Positions 1 to 9,593 of a stretch of DNA of 64,000 nucleotides are shown here, in pieces. The position numbers were made by a program, and so were the translations under genes. The DNA is taken from positions 1 through 64,000 of the forward strand of contig NZ_JAHLSY010000009.1 of NCBI RefSeq assembly GCF_019049855.1. Direction: 5' to 3'. Positions within the stretch are counted from its first letter, which is position 1. Every line of letters starts with the position of its first letter. The stretch is from Hydrogenophilus thiooxidans. Its GTDB lineage: Bacteria > Pseudomonadota > Gammaproteobacteria > Burkholderiales > Rhodocyclaceae. Under the pieces are notes generated by a model. The model did not search any database. It saw only the letters and a program-made list of their open reading frames with translations, and was not told the DNA's origin.

Positions 1-170
1 AAGCCAGCCGAAAATGGCGGCAAAAAAGACATTTCTTGCCCACCGAGGTGTGAATGTCGAAGGGATACGGTCAGTCTCGCTCATTTCCAGTCAAATGCTT
101 ATTTGTTCAGCGTGTCCCTAATGGACAATTTGGGGTTATATCTTCTGTCATCAGAGAAAGGAGAATCCCG

Positions 171-1781
171 ATGAAACTGCGTAGTCTCCTCCTGTTGATC
201 GCAGCAGCGGTCTTGGTGTTACAGATCGTCGTTGCGGTGGTTTCGTGGAACGTGCTGGATCGCAGCATCCACCATTTTTCGGTGGTGCGTACCGTAGTGA
301 TGCCCAACACCAAAGCGTTGGATGACGCCTTGCTGATCGGGGTGCAGGTACAGGCCGCAATGCGATTGCTTGTCTTTGAACCCAATGATGCTTTAGCATC
401 CGAACGGATGCTCGCCTCAATGCGTCAATTTCCCGACGCGCTCAAACCAGTACTTGAGACCGCGCGGCGCGAGAAGGTTCGCCAGCTCGTGCAGCAAATG
501 ATTCACGACTGGGAGTAGAGCGTTGTTCCGCTCATCGACCGTTTCCGTATCGCCCGGGAGAACAACGCGTCACCGAGCGAACTGATGGCACTGGCAAAAG
601 AAACCACCCAAGCTTGGCGGCAAATTCGAGATCCGCTCGAAAAGATGATCAAAGAGCGCAATCAAGCAAACGATCGTGAAATTGCTGAGCTGGCCGATCG
701 GCTCGATCAGTCACGGATCACAATCGAAGTGTTGCTAGCTTTGGCGATCGCTATTTTTCTGATCTCTGTCGCGATTTTCTACCGCCTGTTGGTGCAGCGC
801 ACCGCAGTGGCGCGACGCATCGTCGAGGAGGTTGCCGTTTCACGGAATTTGAGTGGGATGGATGGAAAACCGGGACGAGACGAGCTTGGCGAGGTGATTC
901 AAGGAATCCTTCGCCTCAAAGCGGTATTACGGGAACTCATCACCGAACAGAGCAAAAGCCTTGAGGCCATCGTCCAGGTAACGAACAGCCAGGAGCGCGA
1001 TGCCGATACGGCGGCACAGATGGCGCAAGCCGCTGCGCGCAACGCCGAAGAGATCGCTCAGGCAATTGATGAGATTGGTAACGGCATGGCGCTGCTGCGC
1101 GCCAACGCCGAGCAGGCGCAGAAGACAACAGAAACCACCGACCGTGCGGCGGCCTCAGGTGAGCAGACGATCGACAGGACAGCTGCGGAAATGGAAGCGA
1201 TCGCCGCGATCGCCTCAACCGCTGCCGCCAGCGTCGAGGCGCTTGTCGAGCAGACGCAGCGCATCGGCACGATTGCTCATTCGATCGAGGAGATTGCCGA
1301 TCAGACCAATCTCCTTGCGTTGAACGCTGCGATCGAGGCGGCGCGCGCGGGTGAGGCAGGGCGTGGTTTTGCCGTTGTCGCGGATGAAGTGCGCAAGCTC
1401 GCGGAACGTACTGCTGCGGCTACACAGCAGATCCGTTCGATCATCACCGAAGTGCAATCCGATTCCAACGAGGCGAGTCGGCAGATGGAGGAGGTGAAAG
1501 CGAAAGTGGCCAACGGCCAGGCGATGGCGGGCGATGTGCGCAGCGTGATCGCCCGCATTCGCGCCGCGGCCGATGAAGCGCGTGAAGCGGTGCGTACCAT
1601 CGTCACGCAGATTGCCCAAGAGGTGCAGACGGCAGAGGCGCTTCGGACGCGCGCCGCACACGCGCTCAAGGCTGCCCATGAGAGCGCTGCCCGCGCCGAG
1701 GAGAGCAAACACAAAGCCGTGGCGCTCCGAGTAGAGGTCGCGGCGCAGCGCGATCGCCTTGCCGCAGCGTTTCGGCTCTGA
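171..1781 (+). pseudogene. Methyl-accepting chemotaxis protein interrupted by in-frame TAG
   Basis: One reading frame encodes a complete chemoreceptor of about 536 codons except for an amber stop at 516-518 (codon 116). An AAGGAG at 158-163 supports the ATG at 171. The N-terminus is a membrane segment (residues about 4-24) followed by the start of a periplasmic sensor region. After the stop the frame stays open: rest of the sensor, second membrane segment near 721-790, a HAMP-like stretch, then the cytoplasmic signalling coiled coil with the family hallmark [19 protein letters not shown] near 1302-1356. The protein ends in FRL, with no CheR-docking pentapeptide. The family senses ligands and controls CheA. 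As written, only a 115-residue fragment would be made, unless TAG is read through or translation restarts (ATG at 585). A sequencing error cannot be excluded. Confidence 0.85.
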
Positions 1782-1807
1782 CCGCGCGGGTGCCATGCGC
1801 TTTGGGG

Positions 1808-1836
1808 TTGCGTTTTCCTGAGGAATGTGCTAAAAA
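1808..1836 (+). promoter_or_regulatory. Candidate sigma-70 promoter for the ilvBN leader
   Basis: TTGCGT (1808-1813) and TAAAAA (1831-1836) are separated by 17 bases, just upstream of the leader peptide. Both boxes are weak matches. Transcription would begin near 1843. That leaves almost no untranslated region before the ATG at 1847 but about 25 bases before the in-frame ATG at 1868. Confidence 0.3.
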
Positions 1837-1846
1837 ACCGATCATC

Positions 1847-1948
1847 ATGCCCTTCACGGACTTTGTGATGCCTCTTCTTACGCTTTCTGCCCTTCTGGTC
1901 GTAGTCGTTGTAGTAAGCCAGCCAACCGGCCGGAGGGCGGGCGTGTAG
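1847..1948 (+). CDS. Branched-chain amino acid leader peptide of ilvBN (IvbL-like)
   Basis: This short frame has 33 codons from ATG 1847, or 26 from ATG 1868, which has a weak ACGGA upstream. It is strikingly rich in Leu and Val: after several Leu codons come two Leu and then six consecutive Val codons (1898-1915, GTC GTA GTC GTT GTA GTA). It ends at TAG 1946-1948, just before a terminator hairpin and the acetolactate synthase genes. This is the pattern of a ribosome-mediated attenuation leader, comparable in logic to E. coli IvbL, which also has Val runs ahead of ilvBN. The peptide itself probably has no function; its translation speed senses charged tRNA-Val and tRNA-Leu. The exact start codon is uncertain. 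Confidence 0.8.
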   Translation: MPFTDFVMPLLTLSALLVVVVVVSQPTGRRAGV

Positions 1949-1986
1949 CCAGTAACGGTAAAGCAACCCCAGCAAACCCCTCCGGC
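1929..1986 (+). promoter_or_regulatory. Antiterminator pairing of the ilvBN attenuator
   Basis: GCCGGAGGG (1929-1937) is perfectly complementary to CCCTCCGGC (1978-1986), which is part of the 5' arm of the terminator, so the two structures exclude each other. The 5' arm lies 14 bases past the Val run and inside the last leader codons. A ribosome stalled on Val would leave it free (antitermination). A ribosome reaching the stop at 1946 would cover it (termination). A GCCCT/AGGGC pairing (1889-1893 with 1934-1938) could form a protector hairpin. Confidence 0.7.
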
Positions 1987-2009
1987 AACCCCGGAGGGGT
2001 TTTTGTTTT
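1975..2009 (+). terminator. Intrinsic terminator (attenuator) ahead of ilvB
   Basis: A perfect 11-bp stem, AACCCCTCCGG (1975-1985) with CCGGAGGGGTT (1991-2001), has a 5-base loop and is followed by a T-rich tract to 2009. It ends only 13 bases before the ilvB start codon, so no separate promoter fits downstream and ilvB must be transcribed through it. Confidence 0.88.
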
Positions 2010-2022
2010 AGAGGAGTCGAAA

Positions 2023-3690
2023 ATGGAAACGATGACCGGGGCCGAATTGATGGTGCGGCTCTTGGAGCGGCAGGGAATCACCCACCTTGCTGGAATACCT
2101 GGTGGGGCCATTCTTCCCTTTTACGACGCATTGGCGCAAAGGGGGACGATCCAACACATCCTGGCGCGTCACGAGCAAGGGGCGGGTTTCATCGCGCAAG
2201 GCATGGCGCGGGTAACGGGGCAGGCGGCGGTGTGTGTTGCATCGAGCGGTCCTGGCGCGACCAACCTGCTCACCGCGATTGCCGATGCGCACCTCGATTC
2301 GATCCCGCTCGTCGCGATCACCGGTCAGGTGCCGCTTGCGATGGTGGGTACTGACGCGTTTCAGGAGGTCGACGTCTATGGCATGTCGATCCCGATCACC
2401 AAGCACAATTTTTTGGTGCGCTCGGCCGCCGAACTGTTGGAGGTGATTCCGCAAGCGTTCCGATTGGCGCAAAGCGGTCGGCCCGGTCCGGTGCTCGTCG
2501 ATGTCCCGAAAGATGTCCAGAATCAGAAAATAAGCTTCGAACATTGGCCGGAACCGGGAGTGCGTGAGCCGGGTCCCGAAATCTCCTTGCCAGCGATCGA
2601 ACAAGCAGCGGCGCTGATCAACGAAGCGGAGCGTCCGGTGCTCTACCTGGGCGGAGGGGTGGTTGCCAGTGGGGCTGCGCCGCTTGCGGTGGCACTGGCC
2701 GAACAGGCATCGATGCCCACCGTGATGACGCTGATGGGGCTGGGCGCGATGCCGGTCGATCATCCCCTCTCATTGGGGATGCTCGGCATGCACGGTGCAC
2801 GCTACGCCAATTTCGCGGTGCAAGAGAGCGACCTTTTGGTAGTGGTGGGCGCGCGTCTCGACGACCGAGCGGTGGGCAAGGCAAGTGCTTTTGCCCCCAA
2901 CGCCAAGATCGTTCACATCGATATCGACCGTGCGGAATTTGGCAAAATCAAAACACCGTACCTCGCGGTTCATGCCGACGTGAAAGCGGCGCTTGCGGCG
3001 CTGTTGCCGCGCGTGCGGCCGCAGATGCGCAAGCGGTGGCTTGCGCACGTCGCCGCGCTCAAGGCGCGTTACCCGCTGGCGATGCCCGGACGCGACGACG
3101 TGCGCCAGCACTACGGCCTCATCGCGGCGGTTGCCGAAGCGCTTGACGATTCGGCGGTGGTGGTGACCGATGTGGGCCAACACCAGATGTGGGCCGCGCA
3201 GGCCTATCCGTTGCGCCGACCGCGCCAGTGGCTCACCTCGGGCGGATTGGGGACGATGGGGTTTGGTTTGCCCGCTGCGATCGGCGCGGCGCTTGCCGAA
3301 CCGCAGCGGACCGTGGTGCTGTTCACGGGCGATGGCAGTATCAAAATGAACATCCAAGAGTTGGCAACCCTTGCCGAGCTGCAAGCCAACGTCAAGATCG
3401 TCTTGATGGACAACCGCTCTTTGGGACTTGTCTATCAGCAACAAAACCTCTTCTACGGCAAACGGGTGATTGCGTCCCGCTATGGTCATGGGGTCGATTT
3501 CGTCACCGTGGCACTGGGGTTTGGCGTTCCCGCGTTCGATCTCGATGGCGTGGCGGACCCGAAAGCGGCACTGACGGAAGCGCTGACCACACCGGGCCCG
3601 GTCTTCATCCGTTGTCCGATCGATGCCGAGGCGTTCGTCTATCCCATGGTGCCCCCCGGGGCAGCGAACACCGAAATGATCGAGGCGTAA
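2023..3690 (+). CDS. ilvB: Acetolactate synthase large (catalytic) subunit
   Basis: Catalyses thiamine diphosphate-dependent condensation of pyruvate with pyruvate or 2-ketobutyrate, the first common step of Val, Leu and Ile synthesis. The 555 residues match family size. The N-terminal domain carries the catalytic Glu (about residue 51, in ARHEQGAGF). A central FAD-type domain follows, then the C-terminal cofactor domain with GDGS near residue 436. The sequence resembles E. coli IlvB closely, including the C-terminal YPMVPPGAANTEM. The start has GAGGAG 11-16 bases upstream. It forms an operon with ilvN 16 bases downstream and is controlled by the leader/attenuator upstream. No ilvC follows. 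Confidence 0.95.
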   Translation: METMTGAELMVRLLERQGITHLAGIPGGAILPFYDALAQRGTIQHILARHEQGAGFIAQGMARVTGQAAVCVASSGPGATNLLTAIADAHLDSIPLVAITGQVPLAMVGTDAFQEVDVYGMSIPITKHNFLVRSAAELLEVIPQAFRLAQSGRPGPVLVDVPKDVQNQKISFEHWPEPGVREPGPEISLPAIEQAAALINEAERPVLYLGGGVVASGAAPLAVALAEQASMPTVMTLMGLGAMPVDHPLSLGMLGMHGARYANFAVQESDLLVVVGARLDDRAVGKASAFAPNAKIVHIDIDRAEFGKIKTPYLAVHADVKAALAALLPRVRPQMRKRWLAHVAALKARYPLAMPGRDDVRQHYGLIAAVAEALDDSAVVVTDVGQHQMWAAQAYPLRRPRQWLTSGGLGTMGFGLPAAIGAALAEPQRTVVLFTGDGSIKMNIQELATLAELQANVKIVLMDNRSLGLVYQQQNLFYGKRVIASRYGHGVDFVTVALGFGVPAFDLDGVADPKAALTEALTTPGPVFIRCPIDAEAFVYPMVPPGAANTEMIEA

Positions 3691-3706
3691 CGACAAGGAG
3701 CAAGCG

Positions 3707-4021
3707 ATGATCGAACAGGTGGCAGAGCCGCTGCCGACGAGCGGTTTCGAGAAAACGGTGTTGGAGCTCGAAGTGAACAACCATCCGGGGGTGATGAGCC
3801 ACATCGTCGGGCTCTTTGCGCGGCGAGCGTTCAACGTCGAAGGGATTTTGTGTATGCCGTTGCCTGACGGGACGGTGAGTCGCATTTGGCTCCTTGTGTT
3901 TGCCGACCAACGGCTCGAGCAGCTCATCAAACAGTTGGAAAAACTCGTTGACGTGCGTTCGGTCCGTCAGCATGGGGCGGACCACGAGGTATTCGTTCAA
4001 GCAGAGCGCTTCTTCCGCTGA
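3707..4021 (+). CDS. ilvN: Acetolactate synthase small (regulatory) subunit, short IlvN type
   Basis: Regulatory ACT-domain partner of the upstream catalytic subunit; it activates the enzyme and confers valine feedback inhibition. At 104 residues it is the short IlvN type, essentially one ACT domain (about residues 16-85), rather than the roughly 160-residue IlvH type. The NHPGVMSHIVGLFARRAFNVEG stretch is the ACT core and is close to E. coli IlvN. AAGGAG precedes the ATG. The pair matches the E. coli ilvBN isozyme rather than the ilvIHC arrangement common in betaproteobacteria. Confidence 0.93.
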   Translation: MIEQVAEPLPTSGFEKTVLELEVNNHPGVMSHIVGLFARRAFNVEGILCMPLPDGTVSRIWLLVFADQRLEQLIKQLEKLVDVRSVRQHGADHEVFVQAERFFR

Positions 4022-4063
4022 CGCGTGCGATAATCGCCTTTTCGCGATGTTCAGGATCGGCGG

Positions 4064-5203
4064 ATGAGCGGAAACACCTTTGGGCAGCTTTTTCGCGTGA
4101 CGACCTTTGGCGAGTCGCATGGATCCGCGCTTGGGTGCGTGATCGATGGGTGTCCTCCCGGGCTTGCGATCGACGCGGCGGAAATCCAGCGGGAATTGGA
4201 TCGGCGCAAACCGGGCACGAGCCGTTTCGTGACGCAGCGGCGCGAGCCGGATCGCGTCGAAATCCTCTCCGGGGTCTTCGAAGGGGTGACCACGGGCACG
4301 CCCATTGCGCTCCTCATTCGCAACGAAGATCAGCGCTCGAAAGATTACGGCAAGATTGCAGCAACGTTCCGTCCTGGTCATGCCGACTACCCCTACCTGA
4401 TGAAATACGGGATTCGCGACTATCGAGGGGGCGGACGCGCTTCGGCGCGCGAAACCGCGGCGCGTGTTGCGGCCGGGGCGATCGCGAAGAAGTGGTTGCG
4501 CACCCACTACGGAATCGTGATTCGCGCGTTCTTGGCGCAGATGGGGCCGATCGCGATCCCATTCGTTTCGTGGGACGAAGTGGAGCGCAACCCCTTTTTC
4601 GCCCCCAACGCGGAGATCCTTCCTGAACTCGAAACCTACCTCGACGGGGTGCGGCGTGCGGGTGATTCGGTCGGCGGCAAAGTGACGGTCGTTGCGTCCC
4701 ACGTGCCGGTGGGGTGGGGAGAACCGGTCTTCGGCAAGCTCGACGCGGAAATCGCCTACGCGATGATGGGCATCAACGCAGTCAAAGGGGTCGAGATCGG
4801 TGACGGAATGGCGGTTGCCGCACAACACGGCAGCGAACATGGCGACGAAATCACGCCGGAAGGGTTCTTGAGTGACCATGCGGGGGGAATGCTTGGCGGC
4901 ATCAGCACCGGGCAGCCGATCATCGTCCATCTGGCGATCAAGCCCACTTCGAGCATCCGAATCCCGAAACGCTCCATTACCGTCACCGGCGAGCCCACCG
5001 AGGTGGTGACCACTGGCCGCCACGACCCGTGCGTTGCGCTGCGCGCGGCGCCAATCGCCGAAGCGATGCTCGCGCTGGTATTGATCGACCAGGCGTTGCG
5101 TCACCGGGCGCAATGCGGCGATGTGACGCCCCCCCTTCGTCCAGTTCCCGGCGTTGCGCCGCACGGTGCGTTGCCGTTCCCCCTTCCGCCTGAAGCGCCG
5201 TAG
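4064..5203 (+). CDS. aroC: Chorismate synthase
   Basis: Converts 5-enolpyruvylshikimate-3-phosphate to chorismate, the last shikimate-pathway step, using reduced FMN as a catalytic cofactor. The 379 residues are family length. Visible signatures are the N-terminal TFGESHG (about residues 14-20), RPGHADYPY near residue 102 followed by the [14 protein letters not shown] flavin/phosphate-binding segment, and a C-terminal [17 protein letters not shown]. It lies 42 bases after ilvN on the same strand and feeds the trp genes further along the window. An MFS gene follows after 18 bases, an arrangement seen in other betaproteobacteria. Confidence 0.96.
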   Translation: MSGNTFGQLFRVTTFGESHGSALGCVIDGCPPGLAIDAAEIQRELDRRKPGTSRFVTQRREPDRVEILSGVFEGVTTGTPIALLIRNEDQRSKDYGKIAATFRPGHADYPYLMKYGIRDYRGGGRASARETAARVAAGAIAKKWLRTHYGIVIRAFLAQMGPIAIPFVSWDEVERNPFFAPNAEILPELETYLDGVRRAGDSVGGKVTVVASHVPVGWGEPVFGKLDAEIAYAMMGINAVKGVEIGDGMAVAAQHGSEHGDEITPEGFLSDHAGGMLGGISTGQPIIVHLAIKPTSSIRIPKRSITVTGEPTEVVTTGRHDPCVALRAAPIAEAMLALVLIDQALRHRAQCGDVTPPLRPVPGVAPHGALPFPLPPEAP

Positions 5204-5221
5204 CGCACCGACCGCTGCGCG

Positions 5222-6406
5222 ATGACCACCGCGCGTTTTCCCTTCTGGCCGCTTGCCGGTTACCAGTTTTTCTATTTTGCGTTCATCGGGATCTTTTCGC
5301 CGTACTTTCCGCTCTACCTCGACGCAGTGGGGTGGGGTGCCGGGTCGATCGCGGCGTTGATGGTGGTGATGCAAGCGGCACGGATCGTCGCGCCAACGCT
5401 CTGGTCGCTCTGGGCCGGTAACCGTTATGCGCGCATGCGTCAGGTGGTGCGTTGGGCACCGCTAGCCGCGGTCAGCGGGTTTTCGCTCTTCTATTTTTCG
5501 GACGACGTCCAGGCGGCGCTCGTCGCGGTTGGGATCGTCGCGTTTTTCTGGAGTGGGGCGCTGCCGCTTTTCGAAGCATTGACGCTGGCCCATCTGGGCC
5601 GGGCGGTGCGGCGCTATCCTCTGATTCGGCTCTGGGGGTCGGTGGGTTTCATCGCAGCCGTGGTGGGGGTCGGGGCGTGGCTCGAAATCATGCCGCTCTC
5701 TACGGTTCGCGACGGGATTGTGCTGGTTCTGGTCCTGCTTACCCTTTCGGGGTGGGCGCTGCCGCTGCCGGCAAACCCCCCTGCACGCCACGTGCCGCAC
5801 CCCGCAAACTGGCGGTGGTGGCGTATCCCGGCGGTGCGCTGGTTTTTGCTGGCGACCTGCCTCATGTCGGTCGCACACGGGGCGCTCTACACCTTTTTTT
5901 CGTTGCATCTCGCGCTCATTGGCTACAGTAAAGTCGCAATCGGGGCTTTGTGGGCGTTGGGGGTGGTTGCTGAAATCGGGCTCTTTTTGATTCTGCCGCG
6001 TCTGACCGAGCACTGGGGCGTTGCCTGGCCGTTCGTCGTAACCTTTGCTGTTGCCGCGCTACGCTTTCTCCTCATCGGTTGGTTGGCGGAGTCGCCCGTC
6101 TGGGTGGGGGTCGCCCAGCTCATGCACGCGGTCACCTTTGCGCTCTACCACGGTTGCGCGGTGCAACTCATCAACGGTTGGTTCGGGCCACGGGCACCGG
6201 CGTTGGGTCAGGCCCTTTACAGCAGCCTCTCTTTCGGCTTGGGGGGGATGATTGGCTCGGCGTTGGCTGGCGTTGTCTGGACACACGGCGGCCCTGGGTG
6301 GACGTTTACCGCGTCGAGCGTTGCGGCACTTGCGGGGTTGTTTGCGGCGTGGCAGAGCGTGCGCACCGCAACACCATTTGTCAGAGCAAACGCTCCTATG
6401 GAATAA
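5222..6406 (+). CDS. MFS transporter, HcaT/3-phenylpropionate-like family
   Basis: A 394-residue integral membrane protein with about twelve hydrophobic segments spread over its length. The N-terminal pattern ([20 protein letters not shown]) and overall size resemble the HcaT-like branch of the major facilitator superfamily. The substrate cannot be read from the sequence. It starts 18 bases after aroC and ends 28 bases before leuC, so it may be cotranscribed with aroC. Its neighbours suggest nothing firm about its cargo; export or uptake of a small organic acid is only a guess. Confidence 0.8.
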   Translation: MTTARFPFWPLAGYQFFYFAFIGIFSPYFPLYLDAVGWGAGSIAALMVVMQAARIVAPTLWSLWAGNRYARMRQVVRWAPLAAVSGFSLFYFSDDVQAALVAVGIVAFFWSGALPLFEALTLAHLGRAVRRYPLIRLWGSVGFIAAVVGVGAWLEIMPLSTVRDGIVLVLVLLTLSGWALPLPANPPARHVPHPANWRWWRIPAVRWFLLATCLMSVAHGALYTFFSLHLALIGYSKVAIGALWALGVVAEIGLFLILPRLTEHWGVAWPFVVTFAVAALRFLLIGWLAESPVWVGVAQLMHAVTFALYHGCAVQLINGWFGPRAPALGQALYSSLSFGLGGMIGSALAGVVWTHGGPGWTFTASSVAALAGLFAAWQSVRTATPFVRANAPME

Positions 6407-6434
6407 TTGCACGATCCAACACAGGAAAGATGGG

Positions 6435-7847
6435 ATGGCAGGCAAAACACTGTACGACAAACTCTGGGACGCCCACCTCGTTCGGCAGGATCCGGATGGT
6501 ACGGCGCTCATCTATATCGATCGGCATCTGGTCCACGAAGTGACTAGCCCGCAGGCGTTCGAAGGGCTGCGCATGGCGGGGCGGAAACCGTGGCGCATCG
6601 ATTCGGTGGTGGCCACCGCTGACCACAACGTGCCGACCGACCCGCAGGAGTCTGAGATCAAGGATCCGGTCTCGCGTGAACAGGTGGTGACGCTCGACGC
6701 CAATATCCGCGCGTTCGGGGCACTGGCCTATTTTCCCTATCGCGACCCCCGACAGGGGATCGTCCATGTGATCGGACCGGAAACTGGAGCTGTCCTACCC
6801 GGGATGACTGTGGTTTGTGGCGATTCCCATACCTCGACGCACGGGGCGTTTGCCTGCTTGGCGCACGGTATCGGCACGTCGGAAGTCGAGCATGTCCTGG
6901 CCACGCAGTGTCTGGTCGCGAAAAAATCGAAGAATATGCGCATCTGGGTCGATGGTGCGCTTCCGGAAGGCGTCACGGCGAAGGACCTGATTCTGGCGAT
7001 CATCGGCAAGATCGGTACCGCAGGCGGAACAGGGCATGCGATCGAATTTGCGGGGCCTGCCGTTGCTGCACTCTCGATGGAAGGGCGGATGACCCTCTGC
7101 AACATGGCCATCGAAGCCGGTGCCCGTGTGGGGATGGTCGCGGCGGACGAGAAAACCATCGACTATTTTGCCGACAAACCCTTTGCGCCGAAAGGAGCGT
7201 TGTGGGAACAAGCGGTCGCTTATTGGCGGACGCTTACGAGCGACGACGACGCCCATTTCGATCAGGAAATTCATCTCGATGGGAGAACGCTGGTACCGAT
7301 GGTCACCTGGGGCACCAACCCGGAGCAGGTGACGACGATCGATAGCGTCGTTCCAGACCCCGAATCGTTTTCTGATCCGGTGAAGCGCGCGGCGGCGAAA
7401 CGGGCGCTTGAATACATGGGCCTTACGCCCGGCACGAAGATCAGCGAAATCGCCGTCGATCAGGTCTTCATCGGCTCATGCACCAATTCGCGTATCGAAG
7501 ATCTGCGTGAAGCGGCACGGGTCGTGCAGAAACTGGGCCGCGGCAAAGCGGAAAACGTCAAGCGTGTGCTGGTCGTTCCCGGCTCAGGACAGGTGAAAGC
7601 GCAAGCCGAAGCCGAGGGACTCGATCGGATCTTTCGTGCCGCTGGCTTCGAATGGCGTGCGCCGGGCTGTTCGATGTGTCTGGGGATGAATCCCGATCAG
7701 TTGCAACCGGGCGAACGGTGCGCTTCGACCTCGAACCGCAATTTCGAAGGGCGCCAAGGGCCGGGCGGCCGTACCCATCTGGTGAGCCCCGCGATGGCTG
7801 CTGCCGCGGCGATTTTCGGCCATTTCGTCGATGTCCGGAGCTTGTGA
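6435..7847 (+). CDS. leuC: 3-isopropylmalate dehydratase, large subunit
   Basis: Large subunit of isopropylmalate isomerase, which interconverts 2- and 3-isopropylmalate in leucine synthesis. The 470-residue aconitase-type protein keeps the three cysteines of the 4Fe-4S cluster: C349 (GSCTNSR), C412 and C415 ([10 protein letters not shown]). The frame is open further upstream into the MFS gene, but the [14 protein letters not shown] start at 6435 matches the family and has AGGAAAG 5 bases upstream. Its stop overlaps the leuD start (ATGA at 7844-7850 region), implying translational coupling of the two subunits. Confidence 0.96.
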   Translation: MAGKTLYDKLWDAHLVRQDPDGTALIYIDRHLVHEVTSPQAFEGLRMAGRKPWRIDSVVATADHNVPTDPQESEIKDPVSREQVVTLDANIRAFGALAYFPYRDPRQGIVHVIGPETGAVLPGMTVVCGDSHTSTHGAFACLAHGIGTSEVEHVLATQCLVAKKSKNMRIWVDGALPEGVTAKDLILAIIGKIGTAGGTGHAIEFAGPAVAALSMEGRMTLCNMAIEAGARVGMVAADEKTIDYFADKPFAPKGALWEQAVAYWRTLTSDDDAHFDQEIHLDGRTLVPMVTWGTNPEQVTTIDSVVPDPESFSDPVKRAAAKRALEYMGLTPGTKISEIAVDQVFIGSCTNSRIEDLREAARVVQKLGRGKAENVKRVLVVPGSGQVKAQAEAEGLDRIFRAAGFEWRAPGCSMCLGMNPDQLQPGERCASTSNRNFEGRQGPGGRTHLVSPAMAAAAAIFGHFVDVRSL

Positions 7848-8494
7848 TGATGCAACCGTTTACCGTTCATGAAGGAATCGTCGCGCCGCTGGATCGCGCC
7901 AACGTCGATACCGATGCGATCATTCCGAAGCAGTTTCTGAAATCGGTGCGCCGCAGCGGTTTTGGTCCCTACCTCTTCGACGAATGGCGCTATTTGGACC
8001 GGGGCGAACCCGGTATGGACTGCAGTCAGCGGCCCAAAAATCCCGATTTCGTCCTCAATCAGCCCAGGTATGCCGGAGCCACCATTCTGCTCGCGCGGGA
8101 AAATTTCGGTTGCGGCAGTTCCCGCGAGCACGCGCCGTGGGCGCTGGTCGATTACGGATTTCGCGCGATCATCGCGCCGAGCTTTGCCGATATCTTTTAT
8201 AACAACAGCTTCAAGAACGGTCTGTTGCTCATCACCCTGCCAGCGGAGACGGTCGACCAGCTCTTTGCCGAATGTGCGGCAACCCCGGGCTATCGCTTGA
8301 AGATCGATCTGGCGCAGCAGACGGTCACCAAACCGGATGGGTCGTCGTTGCGGTTTGCGATCGACCCATTCCGCAAAGAGTGTTTGCTGAACGGCTGGGA
8401 TGAGATCGGTTTGACCTTGAGGTACGCCAGCGAAATCCGTGCGTTCGAAGCGCGGTATCGAGAACGCTACCCCTTCTATTTCGTGAAAGGATGA
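7847..8494 (+). CDS. leuD: 3-isopropylmalate dehydratase, small subunit
   Basis: Small (swivel-domain) subunit that completes the leucine isomerase with LeuC. It has 215 residues, starting [13 protein letters not shown] codons at 7847 and 7850 are both possible. Family features include [17 protein letters not shown] near the N-terminus and the [15 protein letters not shown] substrate loop. The start overlaps the leuC stop by one base, and the stop overlaps the region just upstream of leuB, so leuC, leuD and leuB form a tight operon. Confidence 0.95.
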   Translation: MMQPFTVHEGIVAPLDRANVDTDAIIPKQFLKSVRRSGFGPYLFDEWRYLDRGEPGMDCSQRPKNPDFVLNQPRYAGATILLARENFGCGSSREHAPWALVDYGFRAIIAPSFADIFYNNSFKNGLLLITLPAETVDQLFAECAATPGYRLKIDLAQQTVTKPDGSSLRFAIDPFRKECLLNGWDEIGLTLRYASEIRAFEARYRERYPFYFVKG

Positions 8495-8496
8495 TC

Positions 8497-9567
8497 ATGT
8501 CGGTTACCACCAAAAAGGTCTGTCTGCTTCCGGGCGACGGGATCGGGCCGGAGATCGTTGCCGAAGCGGTCAAAGTGTTGCAAGCATTACAGCTTCCGAT
8601 CGAATTCGAGACGGCGCTCATCGGCGGCGCCGCGGTGGATGCCACGGGGGAACCCTATCCTGAGGCAACGCAGAAGCTTGCGCGCGAAGCCGACGCCGTT
8701 TTGTTGGGGGCAGTGGGTGGCCCGAAATGGGATACGCTTCCGCGGCCGCAGCGGCCGGAACGGGGCCTTTTGGCGATCCGCAAAGACTTGAACCTCTTTG
8801 CCAACCTGCGCCCAGCGATCCTTTATGATGAACTGGCCGCGGCCTCGACCCTCAAGCCGGAGGTGGTTGCCGGGCTCGACATTCTGATCGTACGCGAATT
8901 GACGGGCGACATCTACTTTGGTGAGCCGCGCGGGATCGAGGTTCGAAACGGCGAGCGCGTCGGGTTCAACACGATGATCTATTCGGAAGCCGAGATCCGT
9001 CGCATTGGTCGAATCGCGTTCGAGGCGGCGCGCAAACGGCGTAAGCGCCTCTGCTCGGTCGACAAGATGAACGTGCTCGAAACCACGCAACTGTGGCGTG
9101 ACGTGATGAACGAACTCGCGCCGCAATACCCCGACGTGACGCTCACCCATATGCTGGTCGACAATGCCGCGATGCAGTTGGTGCGCGCACCGAAACAGTT
9201 CGACGTGATCGTCACGGGCAATATGTTCGGCGACATCCTTTCGGACGAAGCGGCGATGCTCACCGGCTCGATCGGCATGCTCCCTTCGGCGTCACTCAAC
9301 GAAACGGGCAAAGGGCTCTACGAGCCGTGTCATGGTTCCGCCCCCGATATCGCAGGGCAGGGGGTTGCGAACCCGCTTGCGACGATCCTCTCGGCAGCGA
9401 TGATGTTGCGTTACAGTTTCGGTTGGGAAGACCCGGCAACGGCAATCGAGCGCGCAGTGCAGAAGGTCCTGGCGCAAGGGCTTCGCACGCGCGATATCGC
9501 TGCGCCTGGGGATACGGTCGTAGGAACCGCGGCGATGGGAGACGCGGTAGTCGCGGCACTGGCTTGA
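8497..9567 (+). CDS. leuB: 3-isopropylmalate dehydrogenase
   Basis: Oxidises and decarboxylates 3-isopropylmalate to 2-ketoisocaproate with NAD+. The 356-residue protein has the family start ([13 protein letters not shown]), the [14 protein letters not shown] loop and the [11 protein letters not shown] metal-binding signature. Two starts are possible: ATG 8491 overlaps the leuD stop, while ATG 8497 has AAAGG at an ideal spacing of 6 bases and is preferred. Last of the leuCDB trio; asd follows after 26 bases. Confidence 0.95.
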   Translation: MSVTTKKVCLLPGDGIGPEIVAEAVKVLQALQLPIEFETALIGGAAVDATGEPYPEATQKLAREADAVLLGAVGGPKWDTLPRPQRPERGLLAIRKDLNLFANLRPAILYDELAAASTLKPEVVAGLDILIVRELTGDIYFGEPRGIEVRNGERVGFNTMIYSEAEIRRIGRIAFEAARKRRKRLCSVDKMNVLETTQLWRDVMNELAPQYPDVTLTHMLVDNAAMQLVRAPKQFDVIVTGNMFGDILSDEAAMLTGSIGMLPSASLNETGKGLYEPCHGSAPDIAGQGVANPLATILSAAMMLRYSFGWEDPATAIERAVQKVLAQGLRTRDIAAPGDTVVGTAAMGDAVVAALA

Positions 9568-9593
9568 CTTTTTGGTAATGGGAGTGGAACACG

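Noticed and set aside
3605-5374. 589-codon open frame on the minus strand opposite ilvN and aroC
   Set aside because: Antisense shadow with biased Arg/His content; both plus-strand genes are family-typical.
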